From the NCBI RefSeq assembly GCF_034058155.1, contig NZ_CP139148.1, positions 930,001-994,000 of the forward strand: 64,000 bases of DNA, read 5' to 3'. The notes beneath the pieces are model-generated. The model was given only the letters and a program-made list of their open reading frames with translations, made no database searches and had not been told where the DNA came from. The position numbers and the translations under genes are program-made. The stretch comes from Flavobacterium sp. KACC 22761. GTDB taxonomy: Bacteria > Bacteroidota > Bacteroidia > Flavobacteriales > Flavobacteriaceae. Shown in pieces: positions 29,188 to 37,619 of this stretch (the stretch's first letter is position 1; each line of letters begins with the position of its first letter).

Positions 29188-30462
29188 CTATTCTTTTAAT
29201 GCTCTTACAAGCACTTTATCAATCTTAACGCCATCCATGTCGATGACTTCAAGAACGAATTTTTGCCAAACTAACTTTTCGCCTTCTTTTGGAATATGGG
29301 AAAGCTCGGTCATAATCATACCACTTACGGTGTTTACTTCGTAATCGTTGGTTAATTCGTCCAACTCAAAATAGGTTAAGAAATCGTGCAACGAATAATG
29401 TCCGTCAACCAGCCATGTTCCATCTTCTCTTTCTATAAGCTGGAATTCGTCTTTGTAAAATTCTGATGCATCTCCCACCAAGGCTTCCAAAATATCATTC
29501 AACGTAATCATACCTTGAAAAACGCCATATTCATCAGAAACCAATGCATAATGCACACCTGTTTTTTTGAAATTTTCCAACGCTTTATAAGCCGTCGTTT
29601 GTTCCATCAAATAAGGTGCTTCGTACATTATTGAAGCCAGATCGAAATTATCATTTTCAATATGGGCAAAAATATTTTTTAGCGTTACAACCCCAACAAT
29701 ATCATCGTAATTATCATTGTAAACCGGATAAACGGCATGCAAATCCTGAACAACCAATTCTTTGATTTTAGCCTTGTCAGCATTTAAAGGCAACATATCT
29801 ACTGATTTTCGGTGCGTCATTAATGAACTTACTTTTCGATCTCCAATGTGAAAAACACGTTCCACAATATCTTGTTCGATTTCTTGAACTTCACCAACTT
29901 CGGTTCCTTCTTTAATGATGGCTTTAATTTCTTCTTCCGTAACTTTTCCGTCAGCGGTTGGTTTTATTTGAAAAATATTCAATAAAAAATCGGTCGAAGT
30001 CGTTAAAAGCCAAATGAAAGGTGCCGTGATAATCGAAATGATTTTCATTGGCATTGCCACCATTTTTGCAATTGATTCTGGATAATTTAATCCAATTCGT
30101 TTTGGAAGCAATTCTCCCAAAACCAATGAGAAAAAAGTCAGTACTACAACTACAATTCCTACTGCAATTGAATGTGCATATGGCTTTAAAACTGCAAATC
30201 CACCAACAAATCCTTCTACGTCTAATGTAATTTTATCACCACTATAAATACCAGTCAAAATCCCAATCAAAGTAATTCCGATTTGAACTGTCGATAAAAA
30301 CTTATTTGGAGAATTCGCCAAGTCGAGCGCTGTTTTGGCGCTTTTATTTCCTTTTTTCGCGGCGGTTTCCAGTCTGTTTTTCCTTGCCGAAATCAGTGCA
30401 ATTTCAGACATAGAGAACACTCCGTTTAATAGTATTAGAAAAAATATTATTAGTATTTCCAA
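29188..30462 (-). CDS. CNNM/CorC-type hemolysin-like membrane protein
   Basis: A 424-residue membrane protein with an N-terminal DUF21 (CNNM) transmembrane domain (MEILIIFFLILLNGVFSMSE, LGELLPKRIGL), two cytoplasmic CBS domains (MTHRKSVDMLPLNADKAK; VSDEYGVFQGMITLNDILEA) and a C-terminal CorC/HlyC transporter-associated domain. Relatives are implicated in Mg2+ or Co2+ efflux; the hemolysin name is historical. The gliding protein GldE belongs to the same superfamily, but its usual neighbours (gldD, ssb) are absent here, so I do not call it gldE. Confidence 0.88.
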   Translation of the reverse strand: MEILIIFFLILLNGVFSMSEIALISARKNRLETAAKKGNKSAKTALDLANSPNKFLSTVQIGITLIGILTGIYSGDKITLDVEGFVGGFAVLKPYAHSIAVGIVVVVLTFFSLVLGELLPKRIGLNYPESIAKMVAMPMKIISIITAPFIWLLTTSTDFLLNIFQIKPTADGKVTEEEIKAIIKEGTEVGEVQEIEQDIVERVFHIGDRKVSSLMTHRKSVDMLPLNADKAKIKELVVQDLHAVYPVYNDNYDDIVGVVTLKNIFAHIENDNFDLASIMYEAPYLMEQTTAYKALENFKKTGVHYALVSDEYGVFQGMITLNDILEALVGDASEFYKDEFQLIEREDGTWLVDGHYSLHDFLTYFELDELTNDYEVNTVSGMIMTELSHIPKEGEKLVWQKFVLEVIDMDGVKIDKVLVRALKE

Positions 30463-30631
30463 TGTTTAGTAGATTCGTTATTTGTTTGGTTCGCTGTGTT
30501 GTTCAAATATTCTTGATTTTGGCTGTTTTCTAAAAAACTAATTTTTCTAAACAAAAAACTGCATCCAGTGGAAGCTCGTTTCATGCTTAGAAAAATAGCT
30601 TTTAGGAATCCCGACAGCCGTCGAGAATTTT

Positions 30632-31204
30632 CTACAAATTATCTATAACTGATGTTAATCTTTCTGTAATTTGTTCAATAGTTCCAATACCATCTACGGC
30701 ATAAAACTTACCTTGTTCTTTATAGTATCCAATAAGAGGAGCTGTTTTCTCATTGTATTCTTGATATCTTACACGAATTTTTTCTTCGTCTTGATCATCA
30801 GCTCTTCCGCTTGTTTTTCCTCTTTCCAACAAACGTTTTACCAAAATTTCGTCATCAGCTTCTAAAGCGATTGTTGCTGTTACGCTAGATCCGATTGTTG
30901 GCAAAAATTTATCTAAAGCTTGAGCTTGATCTAAAGTTCTTGGATATCCGTCGAACAAAAATCCTGCGCTTTCTGGGTGTTTTTTTACTTCATCGATTAA
31001 CATTGCAGTTGTTACTTCGCAAGGAACCAATTCTCCATTGTCCATAAAAACTCTTGCTTTTTTTCCTAGTTCAGTATCATTTTTTAAATTGAAACGAAAA
31101 ATATCTCCTGTTGAAAGGTGCGTTAAATTGTATTTTTCTTTTAAAAATTCTGCCTGAGTTCCTTTTCCTGCTCCAGGCTTTCCAAATAAAACAATGTTAA
31201 TCAT
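30632..31204 (-). CDS. adk: Adenylate kinase
   Basis: Converts ATP plus AMP to two ADP. The 190-residue short-type enzyme has the P-loop GKPGAGKGTQ (residues 8-17), the NMP-binding part with LSTGDIFRFNLK, FDGYPRT, and a lid with LLERGKTSGRADDQDEEKIRVR. It lacks the long zinc lid. It follows hpt on the minus strand with a 74-base gap, so the two purine-metabolism genes may be cotranscribed. Confidence 0.97.
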   Translation of the reverse strand: MINIVLFGKPGAGKGTQAEFLKEKYNLTHLSTGDIFRFNLKNDTELGKKARVFMDNGELVPCEVTTAMLIDEVKKHPESAGFLFDGYPRTLDQAQALDKFLPTIGSSVTATIALEADDEILVKRLLERGKTSGRADDQDEEKIRVRYQEYNEKTAPLIGYYKEQGKFYAVDGIGTIEQITERLTSVIDNL

Positions 31205-31278
31205 AATGAATGTGCGTGTTGTGACTTCTGTATTTTTAGAAGTTTAAAATGAATATTTAGTTGTGTTTGTTTTTTTTA

Positions 31279-31809
31279 TTATTCTGCTAATTTGTAAACT
31301 TCGGTAAGGTTTCTTCCTAAACCGTCGTAGTCTAATCCGTAACCGACAATAAATTTATTCGGGATTCTGATTCCGATATAATCTATTTTCATGTCTTTTT
31401 TATACGCTTCAGGCTTAAAGAACAATGTCGCCACTTTAAAATGTTTTACATTTTGCGCTTTAAACAAATGCTTTAATTCTTCGATTGTATTTCCGGTATC
31501 GACAATATCCTCAATAATGACAACAGTTCTGCCTGACAAATCCTGATTAATTCCGATTAATTCTTTAACCGAATTTGTAGTTTCTGTACCTTCATACGAA
31601 GCCATTTTGATGAATGAAACCTCGCACGGTTTTTTATACTTTTTCAAAAAATCGGAAACAACCATAAAGGCCCCGTTCAAAACTCCAATAAAAATTGGCG
31701 TATCGTCTCCAAAATCATCTTCTACTTGAGCCACTAATTTAGTTAAAGCAAAATCAATTTCTTTAGCCGAAATAAACGGAACAAATTGTTTATCGTGAAG
31801 TTGTATCAT
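31279..31809 (-). CDS. hpt: Hypoxanthine phosphoribosyltransferase
   Basis: Purine salvage enzyme making IMP or GMP from the base and PRPP. I choose the ATG at 31809 (MIQLHDKQFVPF, 176 residues) because a longer reading to 31836 would begin inside the -7 promoter box. Motifs are the PRPP loop VVIIEDIVDTGNTIEE, the early FIGVLNGAFMV, and the C-terminal YGLDYDGLGRNL. adk follows downstream. Confidence 0.93.
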   Translation of the reverse strand: MIQLHDKQFVPFISAKEIDFALTKLVAQVEDDFGDDTPIFIGVLNGAFMVVSDFLKKYKKPCEVSFIKMASYEGTETTNSVKELIGINQDLSGRTVVIIEDIVDTGNTIEELKHLFKAQNVKHFKVATLFFKPEAYKKDMKIDYIGIRIPNKFIVGYGLDYDGLGRNLTEVYKLAE

Positions 31810-31833
31810 TATTTTTAAATTTAAAATAATGGA

Positions 31834-31841
31834 CAAAGATA
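31834..31841 (-). promoter_or_regulatory. -7 element of the hpt promoter
   Basis: The minus strand reads TATCTTTG, an exact TAnnTTTG match about 24 bases upstream of the chosen hpt ATG. It overlaps the alternative upstream ATG and so argues against that start. Confidence 0.6.
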
Positions 31842-31974
31842 CAGAATTACAACTTAACTGTAAATATCAAAATAAACTGTCTGAGCATTTTTAAACACTT
31901 TAAGCACATCTTTTCGAAAAAAGACTTTTTTATTTTAGTAAATTGTAGCCTTCTAAACTTTAAAACGAACCGCA

Positions 31975-33246
31975 ATGAAAACCACAATACAAATCTTTTC
32001 AGCTTTTTTGATCCTTACCGCATGTCACGGACAAGTTAGTAAAGAAGAAAAAGAAGCACTTTCAAAACAACCTGCAAATGTTGTAAAAACTGCTATTGGC
32101 AACATTACCTTGCCACCGCCATATGCAACAGAATCAAAAACAAAAAACAGTAAAGTTTTAGGCTGGCCAGAAGGAAAAACACCAATTGCGCCCGAAGGTT
32201 TTACGGTTACAAAATTTGCTGACGGTTTTAGCAATCCGCGTTGGAGTTATATCGGCCCAAACAATGACATTTTTGTTGTTGAAAGCGGCACAAGAACAAG
32301 CAAAAACCAAATTATCATTTTGCGTGACAATGATAAAGACGGAAAATATGAAACTCGCGAAGTTTTTATTTCTGGTTTAAACAGACCTTTAGGAATGCTG
32401 ATCCTTAAAGACTTTTTTTATATTGCCAATACTGACGGTCTTTACCGTTATCCTTATAAAAATGCCCCTTTAAAATTAGAAACTCAGGGAACTAAAATTG
32501 TTGAACTTCCTGCTGGCGGATACAACAATCACTGGACAAGAAGTTTGCTCGCAAATCCTGAAGGAACAAAAATTTATATTGGGGTGGGTTCTGGAAGCAA
32601 TGTTGGAGAAAACGGAATGGATAAAGAAATTCGCCGTGCAGCAATTTTAGAAATCAACCCTGATGGAACTGACGAAAAAATTTATGCTGACGGACTTAGA
32701 AATCCAATGGGAATGGATTGGAATCCGGCCAACACAAAAGAACTTTGGACTGCCGTAAATGAAAGGGATGAACTTGGCGACGACTTGGTTCCAGATTATA
32801 TTACAAGTGTAAAAAGAGGCGGTTTTTACGGATGGCCGTATTCATATTTTGGAAGCATTCCTGATCCTAGATTGAAAGGCGAACGAAAAGATTTGGTCAA
32901 AAAAGCAATTGTTCCCGATGTTCCGGTTGGTCCGCACACTGCTTCTTTAGGATTAGCTTTTTATACAAAAGACGCTTTCCCTGCAAAATATAAAAATGGT
33001 GCTTTTGTAGGTCAGCATGGTTCTTGGAACCGTTCTAATATTTCAGGTTACAAAGTTTTATTTGTTCCTTTTAAAGATGGAAAACCTTCAGGAAAACCAG
33101 AAGACTTTTTAATCGGTTTTATTTCAAATGATGAAAAAGCAGAAGTTTATGGGCGTCCAGTTGCAGTAACTGTTATGAACGACGGATCGCTTTTGGTAAA
33201 TGATGATAGTGGCAATACGCTTTGGAAGGTTACTGCCAATAAGTAA
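31975..33246 (+). CDS. PQQ-dependent sugar dehydrogenase-like (sorbosone dehydrogenase family) lipoprotein
   Basis: A 423-residue beta-propeller protein with a lipoprotein signal (FSAFLILTACHGQ, Cys17 lipidated). Propeller motifs include GFSNPRWSYIGPNNDIFVVE, GLRNPMGMDWNP and FVGQHGSWNRSNISGYKV, as in L-sorbosone and soluble aldose dehydrogenases. The electron-acceptor chemistry (PQQ) is inferred from the family. It probably oxidises a sugar in the periplasm; the substrate is unknown. It is followed by a palindromic repeat and then a TonB receptor. Confidence 0.82.
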   Translation: MKTTIQIFSAFLILTACHGQVSKEEKEALSKQPANVVKTAIGNITLPPPYATESKTKNSKVLGWPEGKTPIAPEGFTVTKFADGFSNPRWSYIGPNNDIFVVESGTRTSKNQIIILRDNDKDGKYETREVFISGLNRPLGMLILKDFFYIANTDGLYRYPYKNAPLKLETQGTKIVELPAGGYNNHWTRSLLANPEGTKIYIGVGSGSNVGENGMDKEIRRAAILEINPDGTDEKIYADGLRNPMGMDWNPANTKELWTAVNERDELGDDLVPDYITSVKRGGFYGWPYSYFGSIPDPRLKGERKDLVKKAIVPDVPVGPHTASLGLAFYTKDAFPAKYKNGAFVGQHGSWNRSNISGYKVLFVPFKDGKPSGKPEDFLIGFISNDEKAEVYGRPVAVTVMNDGSLLVNDDSGNTLWKVTANK

Positions 33247-33310
33247 AAATCCAATTTTTTAAATTCCAAATTCCAATTTAAACAGATAGAATTCCAAATT
33301 TCACGGTTTT

Positions 33311-33414
33311 TTGTCATTTCGAGGAACGAGAAATCTCCACAAGAAGCTCTACAAAGATTGGCGATTTTGATTGTGGAGTTACTCGCGAAGATTTCTCGTT
33401 CCTCGAAATGACAA
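33311..33414. repeat. Long palindromic intergenic repeat (CATTTCGAGGAACGAGAAAT family)
   Basis: Perfect 26-base arms (33311-33336 and 33389-33414), extended by CTCCAC/GTGGAG inside, form a long hairpin around a centre of about 30 bases. From memory, elements of this sequence occur in many copies in Flavobacteriia. It lies between two plus-strand genes. Confidence 0.85.
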
Positions 33415-33465
33415 GATTGGATTTAATCTTTACGGTTATTTTTTTCAAGTTCAACAAATCCTTTT

Positions 33466-35568
33466 ATGATTTTAAAAAAATATTATTTTCTCTTTCTTAT
33501 CGCAATTGTGTTTCAAAAAACTTTTGCACAAGAACAGAAAAGCAAACTTATTGATTCCGTAAAAACCCAAAAACTAAACGAAGTTTTAATAAGTCCGCTT
33601 CACATTAATTGGGATTTGCAGAATAGTCCTGCTTCTATTGGCATTTTATCTGAAAAAGAATTACTTCGAAATAACACTACAGATATTAGCAATGTCATCA
33701 ATACAATTCCGGGTGTTTTTATGCAGTCATCAAATATTACCACAACCCGAATTTCGATTCGCGGCATTGGCGCGAGAACTCCTTACGGAACTAATAAAAT
33801 CAGAGCATTTTATGGAACTATTCCTCTGACTTCTGGAAACAGTGAAACCGTTATCGATGATATTGATCTTCAAAATATCAATCAAGTTGAAGTCATAAAA
33901 GGACCGCTTTCGAGTATTTACGGTGAGGGATTGGGCGGAGCGATTTTGATTTCGCCGGAAACATTTAATAAAGGAAATTATCAAACTGAAATCAGCTCTG
34001 TTTTTGGATCTTTTGGATTATTGAAAAACAGAATTGGTTTTAATTTGAATGAAAAAAGTTCGTCTTTAAATCTGAGTTATCACAATTTAAAAACCGATGG
34101 TTGGCGCCAGAATAGTGCTTACAATCGCGAAGGAATTACGCTTGGTGGAGAATTATTTAGAAAGAAAAACAGCAAACTGACGTACTTTTCAAATTATACT
34201 TATTTAAAAGCATATATTCCGAGTTCGATTAACAAAACCACTTTCGAAAATAATCCACAGGCTGGTGCGCCTACTTGGGTCGCTTCAAAAGGTTTTAAAG
34301 AATATAAATCTACTTTGGCAGGATTGGCTTATGATTTTAAATTAAACGATCATCTTCAAAATTCGACTTCTGTTTTCATCAATTATAAAGACAGCAACGA
34401 ACCGCGTCCTTTTGACATTTTGCGTCAATATACTTTTGCTTCTGGCGTGAGAAGTCAGTTTTCAGGAGATTTTAAAATCGGAAAAATCAACAATCAATTT
34501 ATAGGCGGAATTGAATATTTTGCAGACAATTACAGTGGCAATACTTTTCAAAATCTTTATCAGCAAAATAATGGTAATGGAAGTTTACAAGGCGATCAAC
34601 TTACGGCAACCAATCAGAAAAGGCATTTTTACAACATTTTTTCGCAAATCAGAACTTTGCTTTCTAACCGTTTTGAAATTCAGGCAGGATTAAATTACAA
34701 CAAAACTAAATTTGAATTGCAGAATGATTTTCCCGCTTCCGCGAATAATCCGAAGGAAAAATATAGTTATGACGGCATTTTTTCGCCACAGCTTTCTTTT
34801 TTGTTTAAGCCAAATGAAATACGAACTTTTTACTTTTCTGCAAGTCGAGGATTTTCTCTTCCCGCAACCGAAGAAACTTTAACTGCAACAGGAAACATCA
34901 ATTCTGACATTAAACCCGAAACAGGCTATAATTTTGAATTAGGAAGCAAACTTCATCTTTTCAGCAAAAAATTATATACTGAAATCGCGATTTACCGAAT
35001 GGAAATTAAAGATTTATTAGTTGCAAAAAGAATCGGAGATGATCAATATGAAGGTGTAAATGCTGGAAAAACTTTTCATGAAGGAATCGAAATTGCTTTA
35101 AAACACAATTGGACAATCAATCGAATTTTCAATCTGAATTCTTATGTTGGAGCTTCCATCGGAAATTATGAATTCAAAGAATTTGTCGATAACGGAAATG
35201 ATTATTCCGGCAACAAATTAACCGGAGTTCCAGCCAATACTGCCAGCGCAGGTTTTAATTTGAATACGAATTCAGGTTTCTATTTTTCAGCCGATTTCCA
35301 ATTCACAGATAAAATTCCGATGAACGATTCTAATGCCAATTTTTCAGATTCTTATTCTCTTTTGAATTTAAAAACGGGTTATCAATTTGAGATTTTATCG
35401 GGTTTAAAAGCACATTTGGATACAGGAATAAATAATGTCACAAATGAAAAATATGCTTCAATGATTTTGACCAATGCAACGGGAATTGGAACTGCGCAAC
35501 CAAGATTTTATTATCCCGGCCTACCTATAAATTATTACGGAATTATCTCATTAAATTACTTATTTTAG
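33466..35568 (+). CDS. TonB-dependent outer-membrane receptor
   Basis: A 700-residue barrel receptor. It has a signal peptide (KYYFLFLIAIVFQKTFAQE), a TonB-box-like stretch LNEVLISPLHI, a plug domain (about residues 45-165: SNVINTIPGVFMQ, RISIRGIGARTPYG, QVEVIKGPLSSIYGEGLGGA) and a barrel ending in GIISLNYLF. It lacks the N-terminal carboxypeptidase-regulatory domain of SusC proteins and has no SusD partner, so it belongs with the FecA/BtuB-like receptors for metal chelates or cofactors. The next gene is 23 bases downstream. Confidence 0.9.
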   Translation: MILKKYYFLFLIAIVFQKTFAQEQKSKLIDSVKTQKLNEVLISPLHINWDLQNSPASIGILSEKELLRNNTTDISNVINTIPGVFMQSSNITTTRISIRGIGARTPYGTNKIRAFYGTIPLTSGNSETVIDDIDLQNINQVEVIKGPLSSIYGEGLGGAILISPETFNKGNYQTEISSVFGSFGLLKNRIGFNLNEKSSSLNLSYHNLKTDGWRQNSAYNREGITLGGELFRKKNSKLTYFSNYTYLKAYIPSSINKTTFENNPQAGAPTWVASKGFKEYKSTLAGLAYDFKLNDHLQNSTSVFINYKDSNEPRPFDILRQYTFASGVRSQFSGDFKIGKINNQFIGGIEYFADNYSGNTFQNLYQQNNGNGSLQGDQLTATNQKRHFYNIFSQIRTLLSNRFEIQAGLNYNKTKFELQNDFPASANNPKEKYSYDGIFSPQLSFLFKPNEIRTFYFSASRGFSLPATEETLTATGNINSDIKPETGYNFELGSKLHLFSKKLYTEIAIYRMEIKDLLVAKRIGDDQYEGVNAGKTFHEGIEIALKHNWTINRIFNLNSYVGASIGNYEFKEFVDNGNDYSGNKLTGVPANTASAGFNLNTNSGFYFSADFQFTDKIPMNDSNANFSDSYSLLNLKTGYQFEILSGLKAHLDTGINNVTNEKYASMILTNATGIGTAQPRFYYPGLPINYYGIISLNYLF

Positions 35569-35591
35569 CATTGTATTAAACATTAAAAACA

Positions 35592-36143
35592 ATGCTTTCC
35601 GAACTGCAGAAAAAACTAGACTATGTAAATGCTTACAGAGAAAACCGTCTTAAAATGGCGCAGGATGTTTTAGAAAATCCTTCACTTTTTAGTGAATTGG
35701 TTTCGATTTGCTTTTCGCCCGAAGACAAAAACAATCACAAAGCCTGCTGGATTTTAGAATTTGTTTCGTATGAAGAATTGCATTGGCTCCAGCCTCATCT
35801 TGATTTTTTCTGTTCAAATCTGAAAGTTTTAAAAGATGAAAGCTCCATGCGTCCGATTGCAAAAGTTGTTCAGCTTTTAGTAAAATCGCACTACAAGAAA
35901 AATGAAAACAGCATAAACCTTTCCGAAGAAAACCTTCAAGATTGCATCGAAGCTTCTTTCGACTGGCTGATTAACGACACCAAAGTTGCCACAAAAGCCT
36001 ATTCTATTAGAACTTTATACATTTTAGGAAATCACTACGACTGGATTCATCCCGAACTAAAAGTCATAATTGATAAAGATTTCGGAGATCACTCGCCTGC
36101 CTACAAAGCCGTCGCAAAAGAAGTTTTAAAAAAAATAAAATAG
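35592..36143 (+). CDS. Hypothetical protein with HEAT-like helices
   Basis: A 183-residue all-helical soluble protein without a signal peptide. Stretches such as HKACWILEFVSYEELHWLQPHLDFF and KAYSIRTLYILGNHYDWIHPELK resemble adenylosuccinate-lyase-like or HEAT-repeat proteins of Bacteroidota. No catalytic residues are recognised. It starts 23 bases after the TonB receptor and may be cotranscribed, although functional linkage is not obvious. Confidence 0.6.
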   Translation: MLSELQKKLDYVNAYRENRLKMAQDVLENPSLFSELVSICFSPEDKNNHKACWILEFVSYEELHWLQPHLDFFCSNLKVLKDESSMRPIAKVVQLLVKSHYKKNENSINLSEENLQDCIEASFDWLINDTKVATKAYSIRTLYILGNHYDWIHPELKVIIDKDFGDHSPAYKAVAKEVLKKIK

Positions 36144-36148
36144 GTTTG

Positions 36149-36322
36149 TTTGCCACAGATTAAAAGGATTAGAAAGATTATTTTAGCCACTAATTACACG
36201 AATTTTCACGAATTCTTTTTTTTAAAATTCAACCGAAAAAATTTGTGGTAATTCGTGAAATTCGTGGCAACCGAAAACCACACAGAGAAAAATCATTTTT
36301 AATCCTTTTAATCTGTGGCAAA
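36149..36322. repeat. Nested palindromic intergenic repeat (GCCAC-AGATTAAAAGGATT and CACGAATT)
   Basis: Perfect outer arms of 22 bases (36149-36170 and 36301-36322) enclose an inner inverted repeat of CACGAATT phrases (about 36186-36214 and 36246-36270). The element could fold into one long two-level hairpin. A related CACGAATT element lies at 47856-47939. Confidence 0.85.
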
Positions 36323-36342
36323 AACTAGAAAACAACGAAATT

Positions 36343-36373
36343 TTGGTTGAAAAAAGATTAAAAAGTATCTTTG
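36343..36373 (+). promoter_or_regulatory. Promoter of purK
   Basis: TTG at 36343-36345, a 20-base spacer, then TATCTTTG (36366-36373) match the Bacteroidota promoter consensus. The start point would be near 36380, downstream of an in-frame upstream ATG at 36343, so translation must begin at 36391. Confidence 0.8.
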
Positions 36374-36390
36374 CAAAAACACAACACAAA

Positions 36391-37545
36391 ATGAATTATT
36401 TTTCTTCTGATTTTAAATTAGGAATATTAGGTGGCGGACAATTAGGTAAAATGCTTTTGTTCGACACTAGAAAATTTGACATACAAACTTACGTTCTAGA
36501 TCCAAGCGACGAAGCGCCGAGTAAAATTGCCTGCAACAAGTTTTTTCAAGGCGATTTAATGGATTATGAGACAGTTTATAATTTCGGGAAACAAGTCGAT
36601 GTTTTGACTTTCGAAATCGAATTGGTAAACCTTGAAGCTTTAACGCAATTGGAAAACGAAGGTTTAAAAATATATCCGTCTCCAAAAACCTTAAAAGGAA
36701 TTCAGAATAAAGGTGTTCAAAAAGAATTTTACGCTAAAAATAATATCCCAACCGCACCTTTCGAAAGATTTGAAAATTTAGATAAATTAAAAACTGCTGT
36801 CACATCGAGCGGAGTCGAGATGCCGTTTGTGTGGAAATGCACCGAATTTGGTTATGACGGAAACGGAGTAAAAATAGTTCGTCAAGCATCAGATTTAGAT
36901 ACCTTGCCAAATGTAGAATGCATTGCCGAAACTATGGTTCCGTTCAAAAACGAATTGGCGGTAATTGTGGTTAGAAATCCATCGGGAGAAATGAAAACCT
37001 ATCCGGTAGTCGAAATGGAATTTCACCCAGAAGCCAACCAAGTAGAATACGTAATCTGCCCAGCAAGAATTGACGATAAAGTAGCCGAAAAAGCCAGAGC
37101 AATTGCTTTGCAGGTTTCGGAGAATTTCAATCACGTTGGTCTTTTAGCCGTTGAAATGTTCCAGACTCAGGACGACGAAATTTTAGTAAACGAAGTTGCT
37201 CCTCGCCCACACAATTCTGGACATTATTCTATTGAAGCTAGTTATACTTCACAATTCGAGAATCATTTACGTGCTATTTTAGATCTTCCATTAGGAAACA
37301 CAGACAGTAAAGTTGCCGGAATTATGGTAAATTTAGTTGGTGCCGAAGGTCATTCTGGAAACGTGGTTTATGAAAACATAGAAACCATTTTAGGATGGAA
37401 TGGCGTTACACCACATATTTACGGAAAAAAACAAACGCGCCCGTTCAGAAAAATGGGTCACGTGACAATCGTAAATGAAGATATGGCTGAAGCTAGAAGA
37501 ATTGCACAGGAAGTGAAGAATACGATTAAAGTTATTAGTGAATAG
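36391..37545 (+). CDS. purK: N5-carboxyaminoimidazole ribonucleotide synthetase
   Basis: PurK uses ATP and bicarbonate to carboxylate AIR in purine synthesis; PurE then rearranges the product. The protein from the ATG at 36391 is 384 residues. The N-terminal nucleotide-binding motif is LGILGGGQLGKMLLFD, followed by the ATP-grasp core with WKCTEFGYDGNGV, LAVIVVRNPSGE and VNEVAPRPHNSGH, and the C-terminal KMGHVTIV. The upstream ATG at 36343 overlaps the promoter and is rejected. purE, normally adjacent, is 2.1 kb away because an ATPase/nuclease pair lies between them. Confidence 0.95.
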   Translation: MNYFSSDFKLGILGGGQLGKMLLFDTRKFDIQTYVLDPSDEAPSKIACNKFFQGDLMDYETVYNFGKQVDVLTFEIELVNLEALTQLENEGLKIYPSPKTLKGIQNKGVQKEFYAKNNIPTAPFERFENLDKLKTAVTSSGVEMPFVWKCTEFGYDGNGVKIVRQASDLDTLPNVECIAETMVPFKNELAVIVVRNPSGEMKTYPVVEMEFHPEANQVEYVICPARIDDKVAEKARAIALQVSENFNHVGLLAVEMFQTQDDEILVNEVAPRPHNSGHYSIEASYTSQFENHLRAILDLPLGNTDSKVAGIMVNLVGAEGHSGNVVYENIETILGWNGVTPHIYGKKQTRPFRKMGHVTIVNEDMAEARRIAQEVKNTIKVISE

Positions 37546-37562
37546 TAATTAGTGATCAGTCA

Positions 37563-37571
37563 CAGTTTACA
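37563..37571. repeat. Left 9-bp flank CAGTTTACA of the ATPase/HNH module
   Basis: CAGTTTACA occurs here, just after purK, and again at 39566-39574 just before purE, in the same orientation. It could mark the ends of an inserted module, but the phrase also belongs to a local spacer repeat family (see 55225-55279). Confidence 0.4.
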
Positions 37572-37597
37572 GTATAAAATCGCAAGCGTTTTTTAAT

Positions 37598-37605
37598 TAG
37601 CTTTG
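37598..37605 (+). promoter_or_regulatory. -7 element for the ATPase/HNH pair
   Basis: TAGCTTTG is an exact TAnnTTTG match 14 bases before the ATPase ATG, so the module has its own promoter inside the pur locus. No clear TTG at the usual spacing. Confidence 0.5.
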
Positions 37606-37619
37606 TAAAAATTCAATAC

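Noticed and set aside
29188..30462. gldE (gliding motility) assignment for the CNNM protein
   Set aside because: Same superfamily, but the neighbours expected for gldE are absent, so only the family name is used.
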